Origin: Labilibaculum sp.
Lineage (GTDB): Bacteria; Bacteroidota; Bacteroidia; Bacteroidales; Marinifilaceae
NCBI GenBank assembly: GCA_016743925.1
Contig: JADGFH010000002.1
Span: 1-32,016, forward strand
Reading direction: 5' to 3'
Length of the DNA stretch: 32,016 nt
Of the stretch, positions 1 to 7,027 are shown piece after piece; the first letter of the stretch is position 1, and the number at the start of each line of letters is the position of its first letter. The notes beneath the pieces were generated by a model that saw nothing but the letters and a program-made list of their open reading frames with translations, was not told where the DNA came from and did no database searches. A program made the translations under genes and the position numbers.

Positions 1-72
1 TTCCTACACTTATCAATATAATTAATTTATGTATGATAAGTATTAATAGCTTTATACAGGAAATAAATAATT

Positions 73-927
73 ATGAGAGAAGAAAAGAGTTACTCGGCAA
101 AACCAGGGTTTTTGATGGCTTTTGTTGTTCTAGCCATGCTGGCAACAGGCATATTTGGATTGGTAATGATAAAAAATCCATTTTTTGTTATTTTAATTCC
201 TCTAGTAATAGCTTGTATACCTGGTTTTACAATCGTAAATCCAAACGAATCATCCGTTTTGGTGTTGTTTGGAGCCTATAAGGGTACAATATTAGAAAAC
301 GGTTTCTTTTGGGTGAATCCATTAATAGTAAAAAAGAAAGTGAGTTTGAGAGCCCGAAATTTGGATAGTGATCCTATAAAGGTGAATGATAAAATTGGAA
401 ACCCGATTATGATTGGAGTTGTTCTGGTTTGGAGAGTTCGTGATACTTACAAAGCTACTTTTGATGTGGATAATTTTGAGCATTTTGTGAATATTCAATC
501 GGAAGCAGCTATTCGAAACATGGCAGGTTCGTATCCATATGATCATTTCGAGGATGAACAAGCTGAAATAACATTGCGTTCGGGAGGAAATACTGTAAGT
601 GAATTACTGGAAAGTGAATTGACCGATCGATTGGAAATTGCTGGGATTGAAGTGATGGAAGCAAGAATTAACTATCTTGCGTACGCTTCTGAAATTGCGG
701 GGGCAATGTTACGTCGCCAGCAAGCTACAGCTGTTGTTGCGGCACGTTTTAAAATTGTGGAAGGTGCTGTTAGTATGGTTGATATGGCCTTGGAGCAACT
801 AGCAGAGAAAAATATTGTTGATCTTGATGAGGATAAAAAAGCCACAATGGTTAGTAATTTAATGGTTGTGCTTTGTTCCGATAAAGATGTGACTCCTATT
901 GTAAATACCGGAACTTTGTATCAATAA
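73..927 (+). CDS. SPFH/band-7 domain membrane protein
   Basis: A 284-residue protein of the SPFH (stomatin/prohibitin/flotillin/HflK) superfamily, which build membrane-attached oligomeric scaffolds. Two adjacent hydrophobic stretches (about residues 11-28 and 32-52) anchor it. The SPFH domain follows from about residue 53, with the usual 'NPNESSVLVLFGAYKG' opening and a C-terminal helical part rich in Ala and Gln ('LRRQQATAVVAARFKIVEGAV', about 213-235). The ATG at 73 has no Shine-Dalgarno sequence; a loose TAnnTTTA box lies at 47-54. The start choice is supported because the hydrophobic anchor follows immediately. It is 10 bp upstream of a ribbon-helix-helix gene and is probably co-transcribed with it. 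The cellular role is not known from sequence; flotillin-like membrane organisation or protease modulation are possibilities. Confidence 0.9.
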   Translation: MREEKSYSAKPGFLMAFVVLAMLATGIFGLVMIKNPFFVILIPLVIACIPGFTIVNPNESSVLVLFGAYKGTILENGFFWVNPLIVKKKVSLRARNLDSDPIKVNDKIGNPIMIGVVLVWRVRDTYKATFDVDNFEHFVNIQSEAAIRNMAGSYPYDHFEDEQAEITLRSGGNTVSELLESELTDRLEIAGIEVMEARINYLAYASEIAGAMLRRQQATAVVAARFKIVEGAVSMVDMALEQLAEKNIVDLDEDKKATMVSNLMVVLCSDKDVTPIVNTGTLYQ

Positions 928-937
928 TTGATTAATT

Positions 938-1123
938 ATGGCAAAAAAGAAATCATTTGTTCTGCGTATTGATCCAGAGATATATAAAAAGCTTGAAAAA
1001 TGGGCTATGGATGAATTTCGTAGTACGAATGGACAAATAGAATGGATTCTTAATAAGGCTTTGAATGAATCGGGCCGAAAAAAAGATAGTGGCTCGAATG
1101 ATGCCGACAAATTAGTTAAATAA
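938..1123 (+). CDS. Arc-type ribbon-helix-helix DNA-binding protein
   Basis: A 61-residue basic protein. Residues 5-45 read as a ribbon-helix-helix fold: a short strand ('SFVLRIDPEIY') and two helices ('KKLEKWAMDEFRSTNGQIEWILNKAL'), as in Arc/MetJ/CopG regulators. The C-terminal 16 residues are charged and probably disordered. It starts 10 bp after the SPFH stop codon with no promoter of its own visible, so it is likely the second gene of a two-gene operon. RHH proteins usually bind DNA as dimers. It could autoregulate the pair or link membrane state to transcription, but no target site is evident. No toxin gene is adjacent, so an antitoxin role is not supported. Confidence 0.85.
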   Translation: MAKKKSFVLRIDPEIYKKLEKWAMDEFRSTNGQIEWILNKALNESGRKKDSGSNDADKLVK

Positions 1124-1129
1124 AAAAAA

Positions 1130-1151
1130 GCCCTTTTAAGAGGGCTTTTTT
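1130..1151. terminator. Bidirectional intrinsic terminator
   Basis: The stem GCCCT/AGGGC (1130-1134 with 1141-1145) is flanked by A-run 1122-1129 and T-run 1146-1151, so either strand gives a hairpin followed by U residues. It serves the SPFH–RHH operon and the convergent minus-strand gene, whose stop codon (1136-1138) sits in the loop. Confidence 0.85.
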
Positions 1152-1780
1152 AATGATTTTAGCATGATAGAATTTCCATCTTTCAAGTTAGATTCAAATC
1201 CCATTTTCTCCATGTATTTAAGATTAGCGCCTGTGTCACAATAGACAGCGTTAATGTCGTGCAAATGTAAGATATTGCTCAATTGCGTGTACAAGTAGCT
1301 ACCAACTTTAAAGTCTCGATATTGAGGCAAAGCATAATCTAATTCGATACGCAATTCTTGTTTTTGCAGTGTGCCAATAAAAATTCCTGCAACTGCCATG
1401 TCTCTTAACACGAACATGCCAAGTTGGCCTTTCTGCATCGAAAAATCAGGAAAAAAACTATTAATATCTTTCTTATAGAAGTCTAGAAAATGCATTAATA
1501 GTTCATCATTCTCTTTAATCTCTATGATTTTAAATTTTTCTACCCGCTTATACATTTTTCGAAGATTGTACAGGTTAGCACATACAATAAGGAAGTTCAT
1601 AATCCCTACAGGAAGAGAACCAATTAAAAAACCATAAGTAGAAAAAAGAATTGCACCAGCCAGGTTGTACCAGCGAAGTTTAACAATAGACGTCATTGTT
1701 AAGGATACCAATACCAAAACAGATGCTGCATAACCAATCCATTCCAGTAATTGGATGCCTAAAAAATTATATTCCAACAT
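1136..1780 (-). CDS. YgjV-like membrane domain fused to GNAT-like domain
   Basis: A 214-residue protein starting at the ATG at 1780; an in-frame TTG two codons upstream is a less likely start. Residues 10-75 form three hydrophobic segments (about 13-33, 38-55, 57-73) with the pattern of the small Imp-YgjV membrane family. Residues 76-214 look like an acetyltransferase (GNAT) domain: a late 'GSYLYTQLSNIL' helix and the typical C-terminal 'VYCDTGANLKYMEKMGFE' segment. The canonical acetyl-CoA loop Q/RxxGxG/A is seen only loosely as 'RDFKVGSYLY', so catalytic competence is uncertain. It is convergent with the SPFH operon and monocistronic as far as can be seen. The substrate is unknown. Confidence 0.7.
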   Translation of the reverse strand: MLEYNFLGIQLLEWIGYAASVLVLVSLTMTSIVKLRWYNLAGAILFSTYGFLIGSLPVGIMNFLIVCANLYNLRKMYKRVEKFKIIEIKENDELLMHFLDFYKKDINSFFPDFSMQKGQLGMFVLRDMAVAGIFIGTLQKQELRIELDYALPQYRDFKVGSYLYTQLSNILHLHDINAVYCDTGANLKYMEKMGFESNLKDGNSIMLKSLKKPS

Positions 1781-1850
1781 AATCAATATATTTGTAGTGT
1801 GTTACAACAAACAGGGGATTCTAAAATGGTTAGGGAGTACTTCTAAATGA

Positions 1851-1878
1851 AGAAACCTTCCGAGTCCGAAAGGTTTCT
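1851..1878 (-). terminator. Probable terminator of the phosphofructokinase gene
   Basis: A 9-bp perfect stem AGAAACCTT/AAGGTTTCT (1851-1859 with 1870-1878) with a 10-nt loop lies 25 bp downstream of the pfk stop on the minus strand. The following tract (TCATTT) is only weakly U-rich, so efficiency is uncertain. Confidence 0.6.
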
Positions 1879-1902
1879 CAAATGTAATAAACATTTTGAT
1901 TT

Positions 1903-3105
1903 CTACAATCCCGTCATTAAAAATAATGGCTGTAATTCGAAACTATTGTACTTTGGTCTTAGTCGATCAACATTGTAATAACGATCGACATCTACTAACT
2001 TTTTTGTACTGGTTACTATGTCAATTGGAGCATTATCGTAGCGACCATTGCGTAATGTGATTAATCGTCCGTGTATTCCTTTGATAATTAAATCCAGTGC
2101 AAGATTTCCAAAAGCCATTGGAACGATAGAATCTATAGCATCAGGATCGCCACAACGAACCATATAACCTAACTTCTGATTTATAACATTTATGGGTTTC
2201 GAATTGTTATACTTTGGGGATAACAACTTCAGGTTTTCAGATACACGGTCTCCAATACCTCCAAGTTTTTTGTGCCCATAATCATCCATTACATCATCTT
2301 GGAAAATCATTTGTTCTCCTGAAAAACTGGCTCCTTCCGAAATAAGAACAACCGAGTATCTACTTGGATTCGAATATCGATCCTGAATCATTAATTCTGT
2401 TAATCTTTCAATGTCAAAATCGTACTCGGGAATTACACATCGATTTGCCGCACCAGCAAGGGTTGGGAGAATAGCTGTAAATCCGGCATAGCGACCGAAA
2501 ACTTCAAGAACTAATAATCGTTCATGAGATCCAGCTGAAGTTCTTAGGCTGTGAGTTAAGGATATTGTTCGTGTGATACACGTACTAAAACCAATACAAT
2601 AATCAGTTCCTGGAACGTCATTATCCATTGTTTTTGGAATGGCAATTACTTTAAATCCTTCTTTGTAAAGCCGTACTCCATAACTTAAAGTGTCATCACC
2701 TCCAATAGGTATTAAATAGTCAATATTTAGGAATGCTAAATTTGCCAATACCTCTTCGGTAAGGTCATTAACATCTTCATCATATTTTTCTTTTAAATGT
2801 GCAGGAATTCTTTCTCTTGCTGTTTTAGATGGGTTAACTCTTGAAGTATGCAAAAAAGTACCTCCAGTTCTACCAACCTTATTGACTAATTCTTCAGTTA
2901 AAACTTCATAATTTTCACTATTGTCAACTTTTTTATCACGTACTAAATCTATCAATCCTCTCCACCCTTTACGGATTCCGATTACTTTGTACCCTTCTCT
3001 TAAAGCACGAATGGTAACAGCTCGTATTGCTGGATTTAATCCTGGTACATCACCACCGCCTGTTAGAATTCCAATTATTCCCTTTGTAGATTTAGATCCT
3101 GTCAT
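1903..3105 (-). CDS. pfkA: 6-phosphofructokinase, PPi-type active site
   Basis: Phosphorylates fructose 6-phosphate to the 1,6-bisphosphate, the committed step of glycolysis. The 400-residue protein begins at the ATG at 3105, just before 'GIIGILTGGGDVPGLNPAIR'; a 13-residue upstream extension from 3144 is unlikely. Key motifs are the phosphoryl-donor loop GGDDT (135-139) and PKTMDND (157-163), then 'EVFGRYAG' (201-208) for the sugar phosphate. In the PFK family, ATP enzymes carry Gly at both diagnostic positions (GGDG and PGT), whereas PPi enzymes carry Asp and Lys (GGDD and PKT). This protein has the PPi set, which would make it a reversible PPi:F6P phosphotransferase; the donor is inferred. 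No Shine-Dalgarno is seen. The gene appears monocistronic, ending at a hairpin. Confidence 0.93.
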   Translation of the reverse strand: MTGSKSTKGIIGILTGGGDVPGLNPAIRAVTIRALREGYKVIGIRKGWRGLIDLVRDKKVDNSENYEVLTEELVNKVGRTGGTFLHTSRVNPSKTARERIPAHLKEKYDEDVNDLTEEVLANLAFLNIDYLIPIGGDDTLSYGVRLYKEGFKVIAIPKTMDNDVPGTDYCIGFSTCITRTISLTHSLRTSAGSHERLLVLEVFGRYAGFTAILPTLAGAANRCVIPEYDFDIERLTELMIQDRYSNPSRYSVVLISEGASFSGEQMIFQDDVMDDYGHKKLGGIGDRVSENLKLLSPKYNNSKPINVINQKLGYMVRCGDPDAIDSIVPMAFGNLALDLIIKGIHGRLITLRNGRYDNAPIDIVTSTKKLVDVDRYYNVDRLRPKYNSFELQPLFLMTGL

Positions 3106-3233
3106 AGTAATAAAATTAAGTGACTGAAAACAATGTAATATCACTATAAGATATAATTTTGTTAAGGAAAATTCAAACCAAAAGAGCAGGATATTTAAGT
3201 TAGAATCAGAAAATGAGGTAATTAAGAATAAAT

Positions 3234-3893
3234 CTAATTACTAAAAGCATAAGAAAGTATATTGGCACCCATTTTTAAGGCTTTTTCGTGATTGGTGTAA
3301 GTGTCATTATGAACAGATGGATTTTCCCATCCATCACCTAAATCACACTCGTAGCTGTAAAAACAGACTAGCCTACCTTTGAGAAAAATACCAAAACCTT
3401 GGGCTGCTTTACCATCATGTTCGTGAATTTTTGGAAGGCCGGTTGGGAATTCGTAGTTCTGGTGATAAATAGGATGGGAGTAGGGGAGTTCTACCAATTC
3501 ATCATTTGGAAAAACCTTTTTAATCTCTCTTCTAAAATAGGCATTCAGGCCATAGTTGTCGTCAACATGCAAGAAACCGCCTCCTTCAAGGTATTTCCGA
3601 AGATTAATTACTTCCTGATTGTTGAATACGATATTGCCGTGACCAGTTAAATGTACAATAGGGAAAGAAAATATTTCAGGGCTACTAACTTCTACAGTTT
3701 GTGGCTCCTTATGAATATTAGCAATATGATTGCGATTACAGAATTCTATTAAATTTGGCAAGGATCCTGGGTTAGCATACCAATCACCACCACCATTGTA
3801 TTTTAACAATCCAATTCGAATAGTTGTATTTTGGGCAGAACAACATAAGCTGAACAAAAGGAAAATGACGATATGAATTGATTTATTATTCAA
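3234..3893 (-). CDS. DUF4159 domain secreted protein
   Basis: A 219-residue protein with an N-terminal signal peptide (hydrophobic residues 7-18, then 'CCSAQ'), so probably exported to the periplasm. The rest matches the DUF4159 family: 'FPIVHLTGHGNIVF', then 'LRKYLEGGGFLHVDDNYG', and a late region rich in His and Trp. The fold resembles a glutamine-amidotransferase-like/ThuA-like sandwich, but the catalytic function is unknown. The only initiator that leaves the signal peptide intact is a TTG at 3893; no Met occurs for over 100 codons after it. This TTG is two codons downstream of the rsmE TAG stop, in the same frame, so translation probably depends on reinitiation from rsmE. Confidence 0.85.
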   Translation of the reverse strand: MNNKSIHIVIFLLFSLCCSAQNTTIRIGLLKYNGGGDWYANPGSLPNLIEFCNRNHIANIHKEPQTVEVSSPEIFSFPIVHLTGHGNIVFNNQEVINLRKYLEGGGFLHVDDNYGLNAYFRREIKKVFPNDELVELPYSHPIYHQNYEFPTGLPKIHEHDGKAAQGFGIFLKGRLVCFYSYECDLGDGWENPSVHNDTYTNHEKALKMGANILSYAFSN

Positions 3894-3896
3894 ATT

Positions 3897-4598
3897 CTAT
3901 TGATTTTCTAAGCTTACAACATTACAAGCGACAACACCTGCAGTTTCGGTTCTTAATCGACTCTTGCCTAATGAAATTTCTTTAAATCCATTTTCTTTGG
4001 CCAATTGTACCTCATCAAGAGAAAAATCTCCCTCTGGCCCAATTAAAATCAATGCATTTTGCTTTGCCTTACAAAGATTTTTAAGATGTGTTTTTTCTCC
4101 TTTGTTGCAATGAGCAATATACTTTTCTCCATCGAAATTGGCTGTAACTAAATCCGAAAACTTAGTTAATTGATTTAAAACAGGATGATATGCCTTTAAA
4201 GATTGCTTAACAGCTGAAGTTATTACTTTGAATAAACGATCGTGCTTAACAACCTTTCGTTCGGAATGTTTGCACAATAGGGGAGTGAATTCACTAATTC
4301 CTATTTCAGTGCACTTTTCCAGAAACCATTCTGTTCTATCGATATTTTTAGTTGGAGCTAGAGCAATGTGCAATTGATAATCCAACTTGCCAAATTCGCG
4401 TGTAGTTTCAACGCATTCAACAGTACATCTTTTCGGATGAGCATCAATTATTTTGGCTTTAAAAAGACTTCCTTTTCCATCTATAAGATGAATGATATCT
4501 TCCTCTTTTAATCGAAGTACGCGAACGCAATGTTTAGATTCAATTTCATCTAATTGATAAAACTGATCGCTTATGTTGGGAGTGTAAAATAAGTTCAT
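3897..4598 (-). CDS. rsmE: 16S rRNA m3U1498 methyltransferase RsmE
   Basis: A 233-residue SPOUT-class methyltransferase that methylates N3 of U1498 in 16S rRNA using S-adenosylmethionine. An N-terminal PUA-like part ('SKHCVRVLRLKEEDIIHLIDGKG', about 22-44) binds RNA. The C-terminal trefoil-knot motifs are present: 'LILIGPEGDFSLDEV' and 'SLGKSRLRTETAGVVACNV'. Length is close to the usual 230-250. It starts at ATG 4598, about 25 nt after the predicted transcription start from the box at 4631-4638. It is followed after 3 bp by the DUF4159 gene, forming a tight two-gene unit. Confidence 0.95.
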   Translation of the reverse strand: MNLFYTPNISDQFYQLDEIESKHCVRVLRLKEEDIIHLIDGKGSLFKAKIIDAHPKRCTVECVETTREFGKLDYQLHIALAPTKNIDRTEWFLEKCTEIGISEFTPLLCKHSERKVVKHDRLFKVITSAVKQSLKAYHPVLNQLTKFSDLVTANFDGEKYIAHCNKGEKTHLKNLCKAKQNALILIGPEGDFSLDEVQLAKENGFKEISLGKSRLRTETAGVVACNVVSLENQ

Positions 4599-4611
4599 AA
4601 GTGTTTCAAAG

Positions 4612-4650
4612 TAAAAAATACATGAAGTTGCAAAGTTAGTTCATGTATTT
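4612..4650 (-). terminator. Terminator of the HD–PycTM gene
   Basis: 11-bp perfect arms AAATACATGAA and TTCATGTATTT (4616-4626 and 4640-4650) with a 13-nt loop, followed on the minus strand by six T (4618-4613). It lies 29 bp downstream of the HD–PycTM stop. The loop contains the TAACTTTG box of the downstream rsmE gene. Confidence 0.8.
4631..4638 (-). promoter_or_regulatory. -7 element of rsmE promoter (TAACTTTG)
   Basis: An exact match to the Bacteroidota -7 consensus TAnnTTTG on the minus strand, 33 nt upstream of the rsmE ATG. No good -33 TTG is found at the expected spacing, so this rests on one element. Confidence 0.5.
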
Positions 4651-4678
4651 CTTTTGAAGAATATATTTTCAATATAAA

Positions 4679-5872
4679 TTACCAAATCATGGGTTGATAG
4701 ATAGCTGCCATGATAAACGTTAATACAGATATAATTAATCCATACATAAATATTGTATAGGATATTCTAAGAAGGCGGTATTTTTTACCCAATACTTTCC
4801 CTAAGTAATATTGATCTTTAATCAAACTATCGTAAAGCTCATCGTAATCTGTCATTACGCCTTTAAGAGCTGTAGAATAATCTGTTAATTCCATTCTGTG
4901 GAAGTTTCCAAAAAACATTAAATTCACTCTCTTTTTCTTAATGTCTTCTTCGGAAAAGGTTCCGTCGGTAACATTTGGTCTTGTTGCTAAAACCGAATAA
5001 GTAATTGTAAACAGGCAGACGATAAGTAAAATAATACATGGAATTATAAAGTGGGGCACATCCATAATGTTTTTGAAGATAAAAAAGATAGCCGAGATAA
5101 TAATTGAATTTACAGAAATCATTAAATTGGCCTTTTTATCAGCAATAGAACTCAGATTGATTTGATTTCTAGAGGTTACCTTAAACATGGTTTCAATTCC
5201 ACGTTGAGGAGTTTTAAGTTTATAATTTTGTTGTTCCAATTTACCAACCATTTCGGTTAGTTTTTTAATTTCTTTATTTTGATAGCCAGCAACTTTCTCT
5301 ACGACTTTCTGGTAGTTTATCTCTTTCTTTTTTGTTAACGTTTTTTTGCCATAATTGGTGTGGTAGTGATGTTCTTTTAGGAATCGTAAGGTTTCCTCCC
5401 AATACATTTTTGGACTAATTTCATGCTGTAAAATTGCATTGCGTTCTTCTCTAAGTTTTTCAGATGTTTTCAGGTAATTTTTTGAAGATAAGTGGTGTAG
5501 ATCAGCATCGCAAAGTACATTGCAAACTTTTTCATCACAAGGTAAATGAGGTATTTTGGTATGCAATATTGCATCCGTTATTTGCTTGGTTTTTTCTTCA
5601 GGATAATTTTTCTCTTCTAGGAATTTTTTAGCGTGTACAGCGCTTATTTTTTCATGCTTTGCAAAATTTTCATAATATCCAGTGTCATGAAACCAAGCAG
5701 CAATAATAAGAACTTCTATTTCGTCGGGTGAAAGACCAGCTTCTAAGCCAATTTTCTTTGCCTGTTTAACCACATTTTGAGTGTGTTCCAAGTTGTGGTA
5801 TGTAAACATAGCTTGATGGCCATTTTCAATTAAACTGGTCGCAAATGTTTCAGCTTCATGTATGATATTCAT
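4679..5872 (-). CDS. HD phosphohydrolase fused to PycTM (DUF5706) membrane domain
   Basis: A 397-residue two-part protein. Residues 20-170 form an HD-domain phosphohydrolase: H26 and H30 in 'YHNLEH', H62-D63 in 'FHDTGYYE', H80, and D124 in 'CDADLHHL', so the metal site looks complete. A charged coiled-coil linker (about 185-220) follows. Residues 228-397 match PycTM, the membrane effector domain of Pycsar antiphage systems: the signature 'RNQINLSSIADKKANLMISVN' (235-255), two membrane segments (about 250-268, 273-295) and a last one (about 371-393). In Pycsar such domains open the membrane on binding cCMP or cUMP. No uridylate/cytidylate cyclase gene is nearby, so a defence role is unproven; this HD–PycTM architecture also occurs alone in Bacteroidota. 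It is monocistronic, with its own terminator. Confidence 0.88.
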   Translation of the reverse strand: MNIIHEAETFATSLIENGHQAMFTYHNLEHTQNVVKQAKKIGLEAGLSPDEIEVLIIAAWFHDTGYYENFAKHEKISAVHAKKFLEEKNYPEEKTKQITDAILHTKIPHLPCDEKVCNVLCDADLHHLSSKNYLKTSEKLREERNAILQHEISPKMYWEETLRFLKEHHYHTNYGKKTLTKKKEINYQKVVEKVAGYQNKEIKKLTEMVGKLEQQNYKLKTPQRGIETMFKVTSRNQINLSSIADKKANLMISVNSIIISAIFFIFKNIMDVPHFIIPCIILLIVCLFTITYSVLATRPNVTDGTFSEEDIKKKRVNLMFFGNFHRMELTDYSTALKGVMTDYDELYDSLIKDQYYLGKVLGKKYRLLRISYTIFMYGLIISVLTFIMAAIYQPMIW

Positions 5873-5987
5873 TTCTCTTTCTCTTTTTCTGAAATTGACT
5901 TCTTAAAATTGTAGTGAATAAATATAATCATTAAAGCGGAAACCGATTTGAAATTTTCGGAATAATGCACTACTTCCCTCTTTTTTA

Positions 5988-6018
5988 TTGGGAATTGCAC
6001 CTTATTTATGTAATTTTA
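5988..6018 (+). promoter_or_regulatory. Promoter of the SdiA-regulated-type gene
   Basis: TTG (5988-5990), a 20-bp spacer and TAATTTTA (6011-6018) approximate the Bacteroidota TTG-N19/20-TAnnTTTG promoter. The implied start near 6025 falls after the longer in-frame ATG at 5965 and supports ATG 6055. Confidence 0.55.
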
Positions 6019-6054
6019 TATTCCCGTTCAATTTTTCACACTGACCTGAAAATA

Positions 6055-6987
6055 ATGATTAAATACTTATTTTTTAGCCTAAGCTTAATTGCTCTTCTCA
6101 CTTTCAATACTTCTTGTGCTCAGAAATCAGAAGAGTTAAAAATGATTTATGAATTGGAGGAAGATTATAAGTTTCCATATTCGATTTATGAAGCAGACAA
6201 AAAGTTTGAGTTAAAAGAGGAGTTACGCGAAATTTCGGGCTTAGCTTATTATAATGATCATAGTTTGTTGTGTGTAAACGACGAAAAAGGAATAATATAT
6301 AAGTATCATCTGGATAAGAAAGAAATAACAAAAAAATATGCGTTTGATAAGTCCGGGGACTATGAAGGTATAGAATTAGTTGGAGATAAGGTTTTCGTTT
6401 TACGTTCTGATGGTGCTATATTTAAGGTGAATCATTTTCGGAAGAAAAATATTGTATCCGTAAAAAATAAAACAGCACTTGATGCAGGAAATGATACTGA
6501 AGGCTTAGCCTATGATTCGCAAAATAATTCGTTATTAGTCGCTTGTAAAGGAAGTCCTAGTGATGATCGTAAACTAAAAGGTAAAAGAGCAATTTATGAA
6601 TATAAATTGAATAAAAATAAACTCTCCCATAAGCCCAAATACCTTATTGATCAGGAAGAAATAAGAAAGACGCTTGAGTTTAATGCTTATACAAAATTTT
6701 CAGTTAGGTTATTGGAGAATATTAATCCTTCCGAAGGAGATGTAACTTTCCAACCTTCGGCAATTGCGATGCATCCAATAACTGGAAATTTATATGTTAT
6801 TGGTTCAGTTGGGAAGCTTTTAGTTGTTTTAAATCCAACAGGAAAACTTTTGGCGATTGTGAAATTAAAACGTAAGTTATTTCGGCAACCGGAAGGTATT
6901 TGTTTTGCACCTGATGGACGCATGTTTATATCTAATGAAGGAAAAGGATCAAGAGCAAATATTTATGAATTCAATTATTTGAAGTAG
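6055..6987 (+). CDS. SdiA-regulated-domain beta-propeller lipoprotein
   Basis: A 310-residue exported protein. The ATG at 6055 is chosen over 5965 because it directly precedes a signal sequence ('MIKYLFFSLSLIALLTF') ending in 'NTSCAQK', a likely though non-ideal lipoprotein cysteine, and because a promoter lies between the two ATGs. The mature part has repeated propeller blades with 'ISGLAYYNDHSLLCVNDEKG', 'YEGIELVGDKVFVLRSDG', 'TEGLAYDSQNNSLLVACKG' and 'PEGICFAPDGRMFISNEG', typical of the SdiA-regulated (PF06977) family. Members are often surface or periplasmic; the ligand or substrate is unknown. The large phosphoesterase/barrel gene starts 40 bp downstream on the same strand with no evident promoter, suggesting a shared transcript and possibly a joint envelope role. 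Confidence 0.85.
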   Translation: MIKYLFFSLSLIALLTFNTSCAQKSEELKMIYELEEDYKFPYSIYEADKKFELKEELREISGLAYYNDHSLLCVNDEKGIIYKYHLDKKEITKKYAFDKSGDYEGIELVGDKVFVLRSDGAIFKVNHFRKKNIVSVKNKTALDAGNDTEGLAYDSQNNSLLVACKGSPSDDRKLKGKRAIYEYKLNKNKLSHKPKYLIDQEEIRKTLEFNAYTKFSVRLLENINPSEGDVTFQPSAIAMHPITGNLYVIGSVGKLLVVLNPTGKLLAIVKLKRKLFRQPEGICFAPDGRMFISNEGKGSRANIYEFNYLK

Positions 6988-7027
6988 TTGTAAAGGACTC
7001 TTGTACTATGAATAAATATTATTGAAA

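Noticed and set aside
33..281. 82-codon plus-strand frame overlapping the SPFH gene
   Set aside because: It runs in another frame across the well-supported SPFH coding region and has no domain features.
938..1123. Antitoxin of a toxin–antitoxin pair
   Set aside because: The neighbour is an SPFH membrane protein, not a toxin, and no small toxin frame is adjacent.
4679..5872. A complete Pycsar defence locus
   Set aside because: Only the effector-like domain is present; no pyrimidine cyclase lies on either side, and the neighbours are core genes.
4679..5872. HD protein as the c-di-AMP phosphodiesterase partner of cdaA
   Set aside because: It lacks the PgpH architecture (extracellular 7TM-HD region) and is 22 kb from cdaA; nothing links them.
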